Position numbers and translations under genes: made by a program
Part shown: positions 11,761 through 19,373 of the stretch, one piece after another
Position numbering within the stretch: the first letter of the stretch is position 1
Layout of the letters: each line of letters starts with the position of its first letter
The notes under the pieces: generated by a model
What the model saw: only the letters and a program-made list of their open reading frames with translations
Database searches by the model: none
What the model was told of the DNA's origin: nothing
Source: Rhodococcus sp. Leaf278
GTDB lineage: Bacteria; Actinomycetota; Actinomycetes; Mycobacteriales; Mycobacteriaceae
Assembly (NCBI RefSeq): GCF_001426085.1
Contig: NZ_LMRR01000003.1
Span: forward strand, 124,001-188,000
DNA length: 64,000 nucleotides
Reading direction: 5' to 3'

Positions 11761-13922
11761 CTGGATTCGACCGGTTGAACCCAGTAGTCCAACACCACAT
11801 CGTCAACAGCCTCGGATGGCAAGGCCTTCGGCCACTGCAGGAAGATGCCATCGTCCCGATTATGGGCGGGGAGGACGCAATCCTTCTTGCGCCCACGGCA
11901 GGTGGTAAGACCGAAGCGGCATGCTTTCCACTGCTGAGCAGGATGGCGGACGAGAACTGGCAGGGCCTCTCGGTTCTGTACCTGTGTCCGCTGAAAGCTC
12001 TGTTGAACAATCTGCAACCACGCATTGAGTCGTACACCGCCTGGGTAGGGCGCGAGGCGCTTACTTGGCATGGCGATGTGTCTAGCTCGGCTCGGACTCG
12101 AATCAAGCGTGAACAACCAGACATTCTTCTGACTACTCCAGAGTCACTGGAATCCATGCTGGTGTCCGAGAGCGTAGATGCCGGTCAACTCTTCGCGAAC
12201 CTACGGGCGGTTGTGATCGACGAGGTCCACGCGTTCGCGGGCGACGACCGCGGGTGGCATCTTTTGGCGGTTCTCGCTCGAATTGAAAGCCTGCTCGGTC
12301 GGCCGTTGCAGCGTGTCGGAATGTCTGCGACTGTCGGCAATCCCGACGAACTCTTGAATTGGCTGCAATCTGCTGACTCCGCAAGAATCGGCCGTGTCAT
12401 CGCCCCGGAAGTCCCCGGAAACGCAGTCGCCGTCGTAGGGTCATCTCTCACCGTCGCTTCGGCACAGCCAGCGCCTGCAGGTGGGACTCTGACCGATGTA
12501 ACAGTCGACTACGTCGGCGGCGTGGAGAACGCAGTCAAGGTGATTGCGGCGCTACACCAAGGTGAAAAGCGTCTGGTTTTCGTCGACTCTCGCAGGCTCG
12601 CAGAGGAACTCGGCGAAGGGCTTCACGAAGCGGGCGTCACTGTCTTCATCTCACATTCGTCCTTGTCGGCGGCCGAGCGACGCAGGTCAGAGGAAGCATT
12701 CGCCGACGCCCGCGACTGCGTCATCGTCTCAACCTCGACACTCGAACTGGGAATCGACGTAGGCGACCTTGATCGGGTCATACAGATCAACGCACCGCGC
12801 ACTGTCTCGTCTTTCTTGCAGCGACTTGGCCGAACGGGCCGACGGGCCGGTACTACACGGAACTGCCTGTTTCTCGCACTCGACAACGACAACTTGCTGG
12901 CGACGTTGGGAATGCTGAACTGCTGGAGCCAGGGTTGGGTCGAACCAGTCACACCACCCATTGCGCCGCGTCACATTGCCGCACAACAAATTCTGGCTCT
13001 CGCATTGCAGAACCACCGAGTTCCACTGTCCAATTGGAAGAATCAATGGGGCACGCTTCCGCTCTTCGATTCTACCGCCGACGAGAGTTTCGAGTATCTA
13101 TTGGCCGAGGGCTTCCTGCAGCAAGACGGCGGTATCGCATTCATGGGTCCCGAGGCAGAGAAGCGATTTGGACACCGGCACTTCATGGAACTACTCGCAG
13201 TTTTTACCGCTGCGCCGCAGTTCACGGTCATGGCTGGTCGCAACGACATTGGGTTTGTCGAAACTGAAGTCCTCACCGAAGCAGTCGAAGGTCCACGCGT
13301 TCTATTGCTCGGCGGACGATCGTGGATGGTCACGCACATCGACTGGAATCGACGCATTTGCTACGTCGAGACAACCACCATCACCGGGCGCGCGAAGTGG
13401 GGCTCTGCTGGGGAGGGCGCGTCCTTCAGGATCAGCCGCGGAATGCGTGCAGCATTGCTGGGCACAATGCCAGCGGGCGTCACGCTCACAAGACGCGCGA
13501 CCTCTGCGATCGAGGGGCTCCGTACCGATAGAAGTACAACCGTCGCAGACCAAGTACTTGTCGTGACACGCGAGGAGAACGGCGATTGGCGATGGTGGAC
13601 CTGGGCTGGCACCCGCGCGAACAGAACTCTGTCCGCTTGGCTCCCGTCAGTAGTGCCGCCGCGACAGCTCACACGTGGGGATTCGATCCGCCTATACCCA
13701 GACATCGGTCCCCGAGAGATCGGTGCGGCGTTAGCAGAGGCACGAAGCCCTGGTGCGCCGAAGCCGTTGCCATTCGTCAATCCGAAAGCGTTAAGCGGAT
13801 TGAAGTTTTCGGCTGCACTTCCAGAAAAGCTCGCCGTGCTGACATTGGCGGCGCGACTCGTGGATACAGATGGCGCGCAAGCCACGTTGGGCAACAAGAC
13901 GTCAGTTCGAGCGCACGGGTAA
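11757..13922 (+). CDS. brxHI: BREX Lhr-like DEVH helicase BrxHI
   Basis: A 721-residue superfamily 2 helicase starting at GTG 11757, which overlaps the brxD stop. Motif I is APTAGGKTEA (Lys51), motif II is DEVH at 155-158, motif III is SATVG, and the second RecA domain ends with the QRLGRTGR motif VI. This is the Lhr-type layout used by BrxHI. The C-terminal ~300 residues form an accessory region as in Lhr. It is the last gene of the operon and converges on the minus-strand gene at 13944 across only 21 bp. No strong intrinsic terminator is visible in that gap. Confidence 0.92.
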   Translation: MTGFDRLNPVVQHHIVNSLGWQGLRPLQEDAIVPIMGGEDAILLAPTAGGKTEAACFPLLSRMADENWQGLSVLYLCPLKALLNNLQPRIESYTAWVGREALTWHGDVSSSARTRIKREQPDILLTTPESLESMLVSESVDAGQLFANLRAVVIDEVHAFAGDDRGWHLLAVLARIESLLGRPLQRVGMSATVGNPDELLNWLQSADSARIGRVIAPEVPGNAVAVVGSSLTVASAQPAPAGGTLTDVTVDYVGGVENAVKVIAALHQGEKRLVFVDSRRLAEELGEGLHEAGVTVFISHSSLSAAERRRSEEAFADARDCVIVSTSTLELGIDVGDLDRVIQINAPRTVSSFLQRLGRTGRRAGTTRNCLFLALDNDNLLATLGMLNCWSQGWVEPVTPPIAPRHIAAQQILALALQNHRVPLSNWKNQWGTLPLFDSTADESFEYLLAEGFLQQDGGIAFMGPEAEKRFGHRHFMELLAVFTAAPQFTVMAGRNDIGFVETEVLTEAVEGPRVLLLGGRSWMVTHIDWNRRICYVETTTITGRAKWGSAGEGASFRISRGMRAALLGTMPAGVTLTRRATSAIEGLRTDRSTTVADQVLVVTREENGDWRWWTWAGTRANRTLSAWLPSVVPPRQLTRGDSIRLYPDIGPREIGAALAEARSPGAPKPLPFVNPKALSGLKFSAALPEKLAVLTLAARLVDTDGAQATLGNKTSVRAHG

Positions 13923-13943
13923 ACGTTTCACCTCGATGATCCG

Positions 13944-14621
13944 TCAGTTCACTCGAAACTGCTCGAACAGGAGCGCTGGGTTCAAACGTACTTCGGTGCC
14001 GTTCTCGGACAATATGTTCGCGCTGTCTTCGTTGATCACCTGGCTCAGGACAGCGACGCTCTGCCGGACCCTGCCAGGCCGAATGCCGAGAACTTCGGCG
14101 ACCTCGCCAAACGAGGCCTGTCCGTTCGCTTCGATCAGCTCGCTCAGCATCATTCCGATCGACAGCGGTGAAAAACGTGGCCTGAATCGGTCGTATTGCC
14201 TTCTGAACTGCTCACCTTCGACCAATTGTTCGACCTTGTCGTTCATCTTAGAGTCCGGTCGCCCAACCCCTACCGATCCCTGGATCGGCACAGTATTTGA
14301 GCCGGAGCTCGGCATTGAAGTCTCGGCGCGTCCTAAGGTGATGGCTGAGCCTGGGCGGCTCCACACGATATCGGACGAACCGCCTGGTGACAGCTGAAAT
14401 GTGTCGATCAACAACTCGACCAGCTGCTCTGCCATCGGAAGATCAAGCTGTATCGACTGACTGCTCTTGGGCGCAGAAACACGGTTGTCAGATCCGAAGG
14501 TCGACAAGTGAAGGATCTTGTTCTCGTCCTTGTCGTGAAAGACCGCAAACTGACAATCGACCTCTGTCGGAGCAGATTTCACTCGCTGTGTGCTCGGCGA
14601 TATCGATCGGATCTTTGCCAT
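13944..14621 (-). CDS. PglZ-tail paralogue fused to a small N-terminal domain
   Basis: A 225-residue protein with AGGAAG just upstream of ATG 14621. Residues 139-225 align without gaps to PglZ 846-933: 39 of 86 positions are identical by eye, including LSQVIN, LSENG and a FEQ terminus. The fold looks like a winged helix. Residues ~19-75 (PTEVDCQFAVF ... LHLSTFGSDNR ... SSQSIQLD) resemble a small uncharacterised domain I recall from many bacteria, sometimes carrying a doubtful methionyl-tRNA formyltransferase label. A Ser/Pro-rich linker joins the two. It has no phosphatase domain. The protein could compete with or bridge to PglZ partners, or be a DNA-binding regulator of the locus. The function is not known. 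Confidence 0.8.
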   Translation of the reverse strand: MAKIRSISPSTQRVKSAPTEVDCQFAVFHDKDENKILHLSTFGSDNRVSAPKSSQSIQLDLPMAEQLVELLIDTFQLSPGGSSDIVWSRPGSAITLGRAETSMPSSGSNTVPIQGSVGVGRPDSKMNDKVEQLVEGEQFRRQYDRFRPRFSPLSIGMMLSELIEANGQASFGEVAEVLGIRPGRVRQSVAVLSQVINEDSANILSENGTEVRLNPALLFEQFRVN

Positions 14622-14679
14622 CAGACTTCCTAACGTTGCAATAGGCGGTGCGGTAGTTCGGAGCTGACGATCTCACCGC

Positions 14680-15342
14680 TCAATAACCCTCGTGGCCGAG
14701 AAATTCGATTGAATCGCTTGTCACTCGATACAACTCGGAGCCGCCCATCCGCGACGAAGAATCCACATGGAGCGCACTACCGTCGAGAGTGAGTCGATAC
14801 CCGCCATACTTTCCAGGAACCCCGAACCACAGTTCTCCCGATTCGATCTCAGTCAGCACCTCGACCTGGGGATAACGTAGCGGTGACCTGCGCCAACGAA
14901 GAAGCTCTGCGTCCAATAGGAAGTTGAGCCTGAGTTGCAGCGACTCAACGAGAGTTTCACCCAGTCTATGCACCGGTTTCGGTTCGAGCGATGTCGTGTA
15001 GGTCGTGTGGCCTTGCATTGTATAGATGTCCACCGGTCGATTACCGTCTGCGTCGCGGACTGAACGCCACGCTCCTCGATTGATGAGCCCGTGGATACCG
15101 TGTGCATCTCCACTCCATGCAGCCTGGTGCAGCGGGGTGAAGTGGGACTTTCCGCCTGATCTGGTCGAATTTACGTTCGCGAGCGGCTCGTAGCTGTCCA
15201 TGCTGTCGAGGACTTCGAACAGGGCTGGCCAGTCACCCCGGTATGCAAAATCAGAGATTTTCGCTCTTGCGTCCGAGGGAGTTACGTCTTTGACGTCCAG
15301 GATGCCGTCCCACCATTCGGTGGTGCTTCGATCGCGGTTCAC
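14680..15342 (-). CDS. Ankyrin-repeat protein
   Basis: A 220-residue protein starting at GTG 15342, overlapping the stop of the preceding gene (GTGA). Residues ~67-112 contain an ankyrin repeat (FTPLHQAAWSGDAHGIHGLI ... RDADGNRPVDIY); the segment before it (about 26-60) looks like a degenerate repeat. The C-terminal 80 residues form a beta-rich region of unknown type. Ankyrin repeats bind proteins, so a scaffold or inhibitor role is possible. It lies 58 bp upstream of the PglZ-tail gene on the same strand and is probably co-transcribed with it. No signal peptide or membrane segment is visible. Confidence 0.8.
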   Translation of the reverse strand: MNRDRSTTEWWDGILDVKDVTPSDARAKISDFAYRGDWPALFEVLDSMDSYEPLANVNSTRSGGKSHFTPLHQAAWSGDAHGIHGLINRGAWRSVRDADGNRPVDIYTMQGHTTYTTSLEPKPVHRLGETLVESLQLRLNFLLDAELLRWRRSPLRYPQVEVLTEIESGELWFGVPGKYGGYRLTLDGSALHVDSSSRMGGSELYRVTSDSIEFLGHEGY

Positions 15343-15668
15343 AGTCTGAACTCTTTAGGCGATGAGCTGAGCACGTCATCGTCCGATGATTCAACCTCCG
15401 CAGCCTGGAGCAATGAATCTCCACGGCGTAGACGCTTCACCGCATCCGCAACGAGTCGCTGACCGTCCAACGAGATGCTGCTCTGCACGAACGAATTGAC
15501 CTGTTCGGCTGGCGAATCGACGCGTACCGCATCGACGCGCGTCTTCCACGATTCGTAGTCGTCGGGCTCGGCGAAGGTGATGACACCGATTCCATGCCTG
15601 GCCGCTGTCGTGACTCCGATGCCGACGTTCTTCTTCGTCGATTCCGACAGCACTGACGCCACGTGCAT
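15339..15668 (-). CDS. Uncharacterised 109-aa protein
   Basis: An open frame from ATG 15668 to TGA 15339-15341, overlapping the stop of the truncated ATPase (ATGA) and the start of the ankyrin gene (GTGA). It is therefore held in a coupled operon. The sequence has a central strand-rich stretch (KNVGIGVTTAARHGIGVITF) followed by helices (AEQVNSFV, GQRLVADAVKRL). I do not recognise the family. It could be a complete small protein, or the surviving C-terminal piece of a larger gene whose middle was lost together with most of the adjacent ATPase. Confidence 0.65.
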   Translation of the reverse strand: MHVASVLSESTKKNVGIGVTTAARHGIGVITFAEPDDYESWKTRVDAVRVDSPAEQVNSFVQSSISLDGQRLVADAVKRLRRGDSLLQAAEVESSDDDVLSSSPKEFRL

Positions 15669-16054
15669 CAGTTCTCCCTCCGGTAACGCGAACCTGTGAC
15701 AGCGAATTCGAGAGCCTCTGCAAAACTCGACTCGCCCGACCCGTTACGACCGGTGACGATGGTGATGCCCGGTGCGGGATGCAGAGCCGACGTTGCTTTC
15801 GGCCCGATGCCGCTGAACCCAGCCACGGTAATCTGTTTCAGAAATGCGCAGACCGGCTCTTCGCCCAATGCATCCGATACCTCCCGAGCCTGCGGGGTCG
15901 AGATCCCGTCGAGCAATTGTTGCAACGCACTCGGGCCCTCGAGAGCCGCACGAACGAGATACTTGACGTCGTCGGACAGCTTCTCGTCGGCGTCGTTGGC
16001 TTCCAGCACGGCATCGACCAACGGTCTGTCGACAGCATTGTCGGCAACGGTCAC
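15668..16054 (-). pseudogene. Truncated SMC/RecF-like ATPase, Walker A Lys to Glu
   Basis: Read from GTG 16054 (AGGGGA six bases upstream) this gives 128 residues; GTG 16060 is possible but has no spacing to its ribosome site. After ~75 helical residues comes the N-terminus of an SMC/RecF-type ATPase (FLKQITVAGFSGIG ... ITIVTGRNGSGES). The P-loop reads GRNGSGES, where GKS is expected: codon GAG at 15731-15733 replaces an AAG lysine codon. The frame stops 19 residues after GES. Coiled-coil, signature and Walker B parts are absent, and nothing downstream restores them. I read this as a decayed ATPase. A short regulatory protein kept by its operon position is the alternative. Confidence 0.7.
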
Positions 16055-16147
16055 CGGCACTCCCCTGTTCGTTCTTTTCGCTAACCAGACCCCACAGTTA
16101 CATATGGGACCGACAGTCCGCAGGGACATCGAGAACGCGACGCAATG

Positions 16148-16305
16148 TGTCGGTGCCTGATGCTTCGATGGCGGTATGTCACGACTCGGCGGGGGGTTCC
16201 CGCCTCTCACGGCCTGTGTGTAGTGGTTTCAGCACCGCGGCTGCGACGTACACGTCCTCGACAACGGTGTGGAGGTGGACCTGGATTGATGGAACCGCCA
16301 CCTCG
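16148..16305 (+). repeat. Left copy of a 158-bp direct repeat (5' end of the gene at 20307)
   Basis: This stretch matches 20279-20436 in the same orientation with about 17 differences and no gaps (roughly 89% identity, counted by eye). It covers the 28 bases before the start codon and the first ~43 codons of the 257-aa gene. Similarity ends abruptly at both sides. Confidence 0.88.
16176..16305 (+). pseudogene. 5' fragment of a 257-aa-type gene with two stops
   Basis: The frame of the intact gene at 20307 is followed here from ATG 16176 but is interrupted by TAG at 16221-16223 (Gln16 in the intact copy) and TGA at 16287-16289 (Trp38). It ends after about 43 codons. It is a non-functional remnant squeezed between the truncated ATPase and the convergent 433-aa gene. 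Confidence 0.85.
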
Positions 16306-16315
16306 TCGAGTTCGA

Positions 16316-17617
16316 TCAAGCCGAATGCGCCGGCAGAACGACGATTGAACCATCTCGTTGACGCGCAATCTCAATGGCGACATCCGGCTGTACGCCGGGA
16401 TGCTCGATCGAGTTCTGCAGTTCGCGTACTCGGCGTGAAGTCCTCAGGAGTGCATCCACGGCGCTGGACTTGAACACGACGTCGCGTACACCATGCGATC
16501 GGTCGACTTCAAGACTGGACAACCCCTGCAGAAGCCGCGACAAACGATGCTGCAAAGCAATGACGCGTTGGTCGTGGAGCTTTAGCGCGCGAGTGAAACT
16601 CTCGAATAAGTTCAACGGATCCGATTGTGCGTGTTCGACAGCTTGAAGAACAGTCACCCGCTGCTTCAGATCGATCGAGAGCTTAGCCAGTTCAAGGTGA
16701 GTACGAAATTCTCCACCTTGCCCGCCGATCCCTTTGAATGCCTTCTCGAGCTCAGGAATTTCGACGCGGCCGTCCTTGAAGCCCGCGAAAGCCGATTCCC
16801 AAGCAGCGAGCCGTGTTTCAGCATTCGCAAGCCCAACATTGATGTGAAAGACCGCCGTGTCCAGACCGAGTGATGCCCCGATTCGTCCTTCGTCGAGAAG
16901 AACCGCCGAGGCGGAGTCGATAATCGGGATGCACGCATTCAGCGCAGATCGTTCGCCCGTGAGTGCGTTGTCCTTCAACTCACCGAGCATCTCCGTAATC
17001 GTGTCGAGAGCCTGCTGGCGATTGCGCTCGGCGCGAGCGTTGAGCCCGACTGCTACCGCCATGAGCACCAACGGCGCCGCGACGGTAAGAGCACTTGCGC
17101 CGACGACAGCTGCGCCGGCAGTAGCAGCCGACCCACCTACAGCACCAGCAGCAGCCGAACCGGCTACAGGAACAAACGTCGCCTGGGCTGCTATGCCGGA
17201 CGAACCCACGAGAGCGCTGTGGACTCCGCCTGTCGCGGCTTTGGATGTCATGGATTTGACGACTCCGCTACCAAACTGGGCGGCCACCTTCGCCGGCACG
17301 ACCATGCGATACAGCGCCTCCCCACCTGTATCCGCGAGGCCACTGCCACCTGACTTGGCAGTTTGGCTGATCAACTGGGAGAGGTGAGTCGCGAGCGGAC
17401 TCGCACTCTCGAGATGCACGCCGCCTGACAGGTCGGAGGACTTCGGCATCGGATGCGCTTCCAGTGTCGCGAGAGGCGCATCGACCAATGCGGCCAGTAC
17501 TGTGCGCAACTCGTTCAGACGCGCCGTCGTCATCGAGTCCTCTGTTGTGACGAGCGGTGCCACGGCTTCTTTCGTCGCTAGTGTCCAGAACGGAATCTCT
17601 GACTTGCTATCTAACAT
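16316..17617 (-). CDS. Ala/Gly-rich membrane-type protein of unknown function
   Basis: A 433-residue protein. The frame extends to 17722, but ATG 17617 follows a strong GAGGAAGG site, so I start there. Residues ~150-215 form a long Gly/Ala-rich hydrophobic block (GSAAAGAVGGSAATAGAAVVG, then LTVAAPLVLMAVAVGL), enough for two close membrane spans of glycine-zipper character. The flanks are helical: a soluble N-terminus and a C-terminal ~220 residues with heptad-like helices. There is no signal peptide or enzyme motif. Glycine-zipper membrane helices next to defence genes suggest, but do not prove, a membrane-acting effector. It diverges from the UDG-like gene across 194 bp. Its stop lies 11 bp beyond the left direct repeat. 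Confidence 0.7.
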   Translation of the reverse strand: MLDSKSEIPFWTLATKEAVAPLVTTEDSMTTARLNELRTVLAALVDAPLATLEAHPMPKSSDLSGGVHLESASPLATHLSQLISQTAKSGGSGLADTGGEALYRMVVPAKVAAQFGSGVVKSMTSKAATGGVHSALVGSSGIAAQATFVPVAGSAAAGAVGGSAATAGAAVVGASALTVAAPLVLMAVAVGLNARAERNRQQALDTITEMLGELKDNALTGERSALNACIPIIDSASAVLLDEGRIGASLGLDTAVFHINVGLANAETRLAAWESAFAGFKDGRVEIPELEKAFKGIGGQGGEFRTHLELAKLSIDLKQRVTVLQAVEHAQSDPLNLFESFTRALKLHDQRVIALQHRLSRLLQGLSSLEVDRSHGVRDVVFKSSAVDALLRTSRRVRELQNSIEHPGVQPDVAIEIARQRDGSIVVLPAHSA

Positions 17618-17811
17618 TGGTCGCCTTCCTCGCGTTGTTGCACACCATAACCGAACACACCGACCGGTTCGTCTGGATGTGCCGGACGCCGGCGGCCAGC
17701 TGACGCTGTCCGTGCAATTCACGCGAGAATTAGTCGTCTAGGCCGGTCGGCTGTGTGGAGTCACCACCGAAGAACAGCTCTCGTGTCGGAAGCGCGTGCA
17801 ATCCTTACCGC

Positions 17812-18426
17812 ATGCCGAACGGACGCAACGCCGACCCTGATGTGGTGGCCGAAAAAATTGCTCGCATCAGAGACCCGCACGTCCGGCCGCTGAACTCACT
17901 AGCTGACGTCATCGCAGATTCCGTCGGTCTCCCGCACGGCCACGTTCCCTACGTCGATCCAGACCAGGGTGGTATCGGTGCTCGTATGTTGGTGCTCCTC
18001 GACAACCCTTCGACCAAAGCTGAGAGCGGCACCGGATCGGGCCTGCTGAGCCTGGACAACAACGACCGCACGGCTCGCAATTGCCGTGAAGCGTACGAAC
18101 GCCACGGTGTCTCACATGCCGACGTGGTCCACTGGAACGTAGTTCCCTTCCCCGTCGCAGGCATCAAGAATGGCGGTTCCACCCCTGCCGAGCGAACTCG
18201 ATCTGTGCAATGGACAAAGGCTTTCGTCGAGTTGTGCCCACGGATAGAGATCGTTCTCCTGCTCGGTGCCGCAGCTCGTGACGGTTGGGCGCGTTTAGCA
18301 ATCGACCGGAATTTCTATGTCGTCCCGGGGAAGATTCCTCATTGTTCAGCACGGGGGTTGAACACGGGCGGCGGGCGGGAGCGTTTTGAGTCCGCTATCG
18401 CACAGGTTGCGGAGATGCTTCGATAG
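17812..18426 (+). CDS. Uracil-DNA-glycosylase-superfamily protein
   Basis: A 204-residue protein read from ATG 17812; an upstream in-frame start at 17755 is possible, and no clear ribosome site decides. The pattern fits the actinobacterial UDG-like family: MLVLLDNPSTKAESGTGSG, then LLSLDNNDRTARNC, HWNVVPFPV, and LLLGAAARDGWARL. Where canonical enzymes have HPS(P) the sequence reads HCSARGLN, so the catalytic loop is altered but in place. The likely role is removal of damaged or modified bases, or a defence-related variant that acts on modified phage DNA. It sits in the block flanked by the 158-bp repeats, next to the membrane-type protein. Confidence 0.68.
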   Translation: MPNGRNADPDVVAEKIARIRDPHVRPLNSLADVIADSVGLPHGHVPYVDPDQGGIGARMLVLLDNPSTKAESGTGSGLLSLDNNDRTARNCREAYERHGVSHADVVHWNVVPFPVAGIKNGGSTPAERTRSVQWTKAFVELCPRIEIVLLLGAAARDGWARLAIDRNFYVVPGKIPHCSARGLNTGGGRERFESAIAQVAEMLR

Positions 18427-18501
18427 ACGACAACTGATCGCGCTCGCGGATGCATCTACCGTTCGAACTGGCCGGTCGGCAGCGGAGAGTGGCAATCAGG
18501 T

Positions 18502-19287
18502 TCAGGCCCCCGACCCGCAGTCGACGGGCACGATCGCCCCGGTCACCGCGGAAGCCCTGTCACTCAGCAGCCACGCGGCGGCCTCGGCAACTTCGCGGGC
18601 CTCCGCCATGCGGCCCATCGGTGACGCAGCGCTACTGGCCGCGATAACGCCTGGCGTCTTTGCCTCCCATTCGTCCATCATTTCTGTTGCAGTGCCTCCG
18701 GGCATCAGACCGTTGACACGAATACCCTCGGGGGCCCAGGTGACCGCAGCGGTTTCGGTGATGCTGTTGAGCGCCCGCTTCATCGCCCCGTACGCCGGAA
18801 GCGGCGGAACGGCACGGCGGCTGCCGATGCTCGAGGTGTTCACGATGGCACCGCCTCCACTCCGACGCATAAGGGCGGCTTCGGCATTCATCGCGGTCCA
18901 GTGAGCGCGGAAGTTGACGGTGAACTGCTCGTCGAGGTCGGCTTCGGTGGTGGTGTCGAGGGGACCTATCTGCTGCTGATTGACGCCACCGTTGTTGAAC
19001 GCGCCGTCGAGTTGTCCGTGCAGCTGCTCGACGCGGGCGACGGCGGCACGGATGCTGTCGGAGTCGGCAAGGTCCATGGAGACCGCGTCGGCGGTACCCC
19101 CGGCCGTTCGGATTGTCGTCACGAGCTGATCGAGCGCGTCGACGTTGCGGGCGGCGAGCACAACAGCAGCCCCCTCAGCCGAGAAAAGTTGAGCCGCAGC
19201 GGCACCGATTCCTCGACTGGCACCGGTGATGAACACGATCTTTCCGGCCAGAAGGCCGGCTGTACTGGAAGCTGTTTCGATGGTCAT
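18502..19287 (-). CDS. Short-chain dehydrogenase/reductase
   Basis: A 261-residue classical SDR. The cofactor motif TGASRGIGAAAAQ is near the N-terminus, NTSS supplies the catalytic Ser, and YGAMK gives the Tyr-x-x-x-Lys pair. The C-terminus (GAIVPVDCGSG) is typical. An Asp-poor, Ala-Ala-Arg-Asn segment after beta strand 2 (VLAARN) suggests NADP(H). Start ATG 19287 fits the domain; a longer frame reaches 19329. It is transcribed divergently from the Xre-type regulator at 19374, which probably controls it. The substrate is unknown. Confidence 0.9.
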   Translation of the reverse strand: MTIETASSTAGLLAGKIVFITGASRGIGAAAAQLFSAEGAAVVLAARNVDALDQLVTTIRTAGGTADAVSMDLADSDSIRAAVARVEQLHGQLDGAFNNGGVNQQQIGPLDTTTEADLDEQFTVNFRAHWTAMNAEAALMRRSGGGAIVNTSSIGSRRAVPPLPAYGAMKRALNSITETAAVTWAPEGIRVNGLMPGGTATEMMDEWEAKTPGVIAASSAASPMGRMAEAREVAEAAAWLLSDRASAVTGAIVPVDCGSGA

Positions 19288-19373
19288 GATGCAAGCATCA
19301 GGGCGCATCAACACCGGATACAGGCACAAACGGTACTAGGGTCCGACGATCAACTCGGGGCACAATCGAACTC

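Noticed and set aside
11757-13922. Type 3 or DISARM assignment of the defence operon
   Set aside because: Type 3 BREX has brxF, brxC, pglXI, brxHII and brxA; DISARM lacks PglZ. BrxD followed by an Lhr-like helicase after pglZ fits type 2.
16060-16210. Longer N-terminus for the truncated ATPase
   Set aside because: The extra residues are antisense to the repeat copy, are not conserved-looking, and have no ribosome site.
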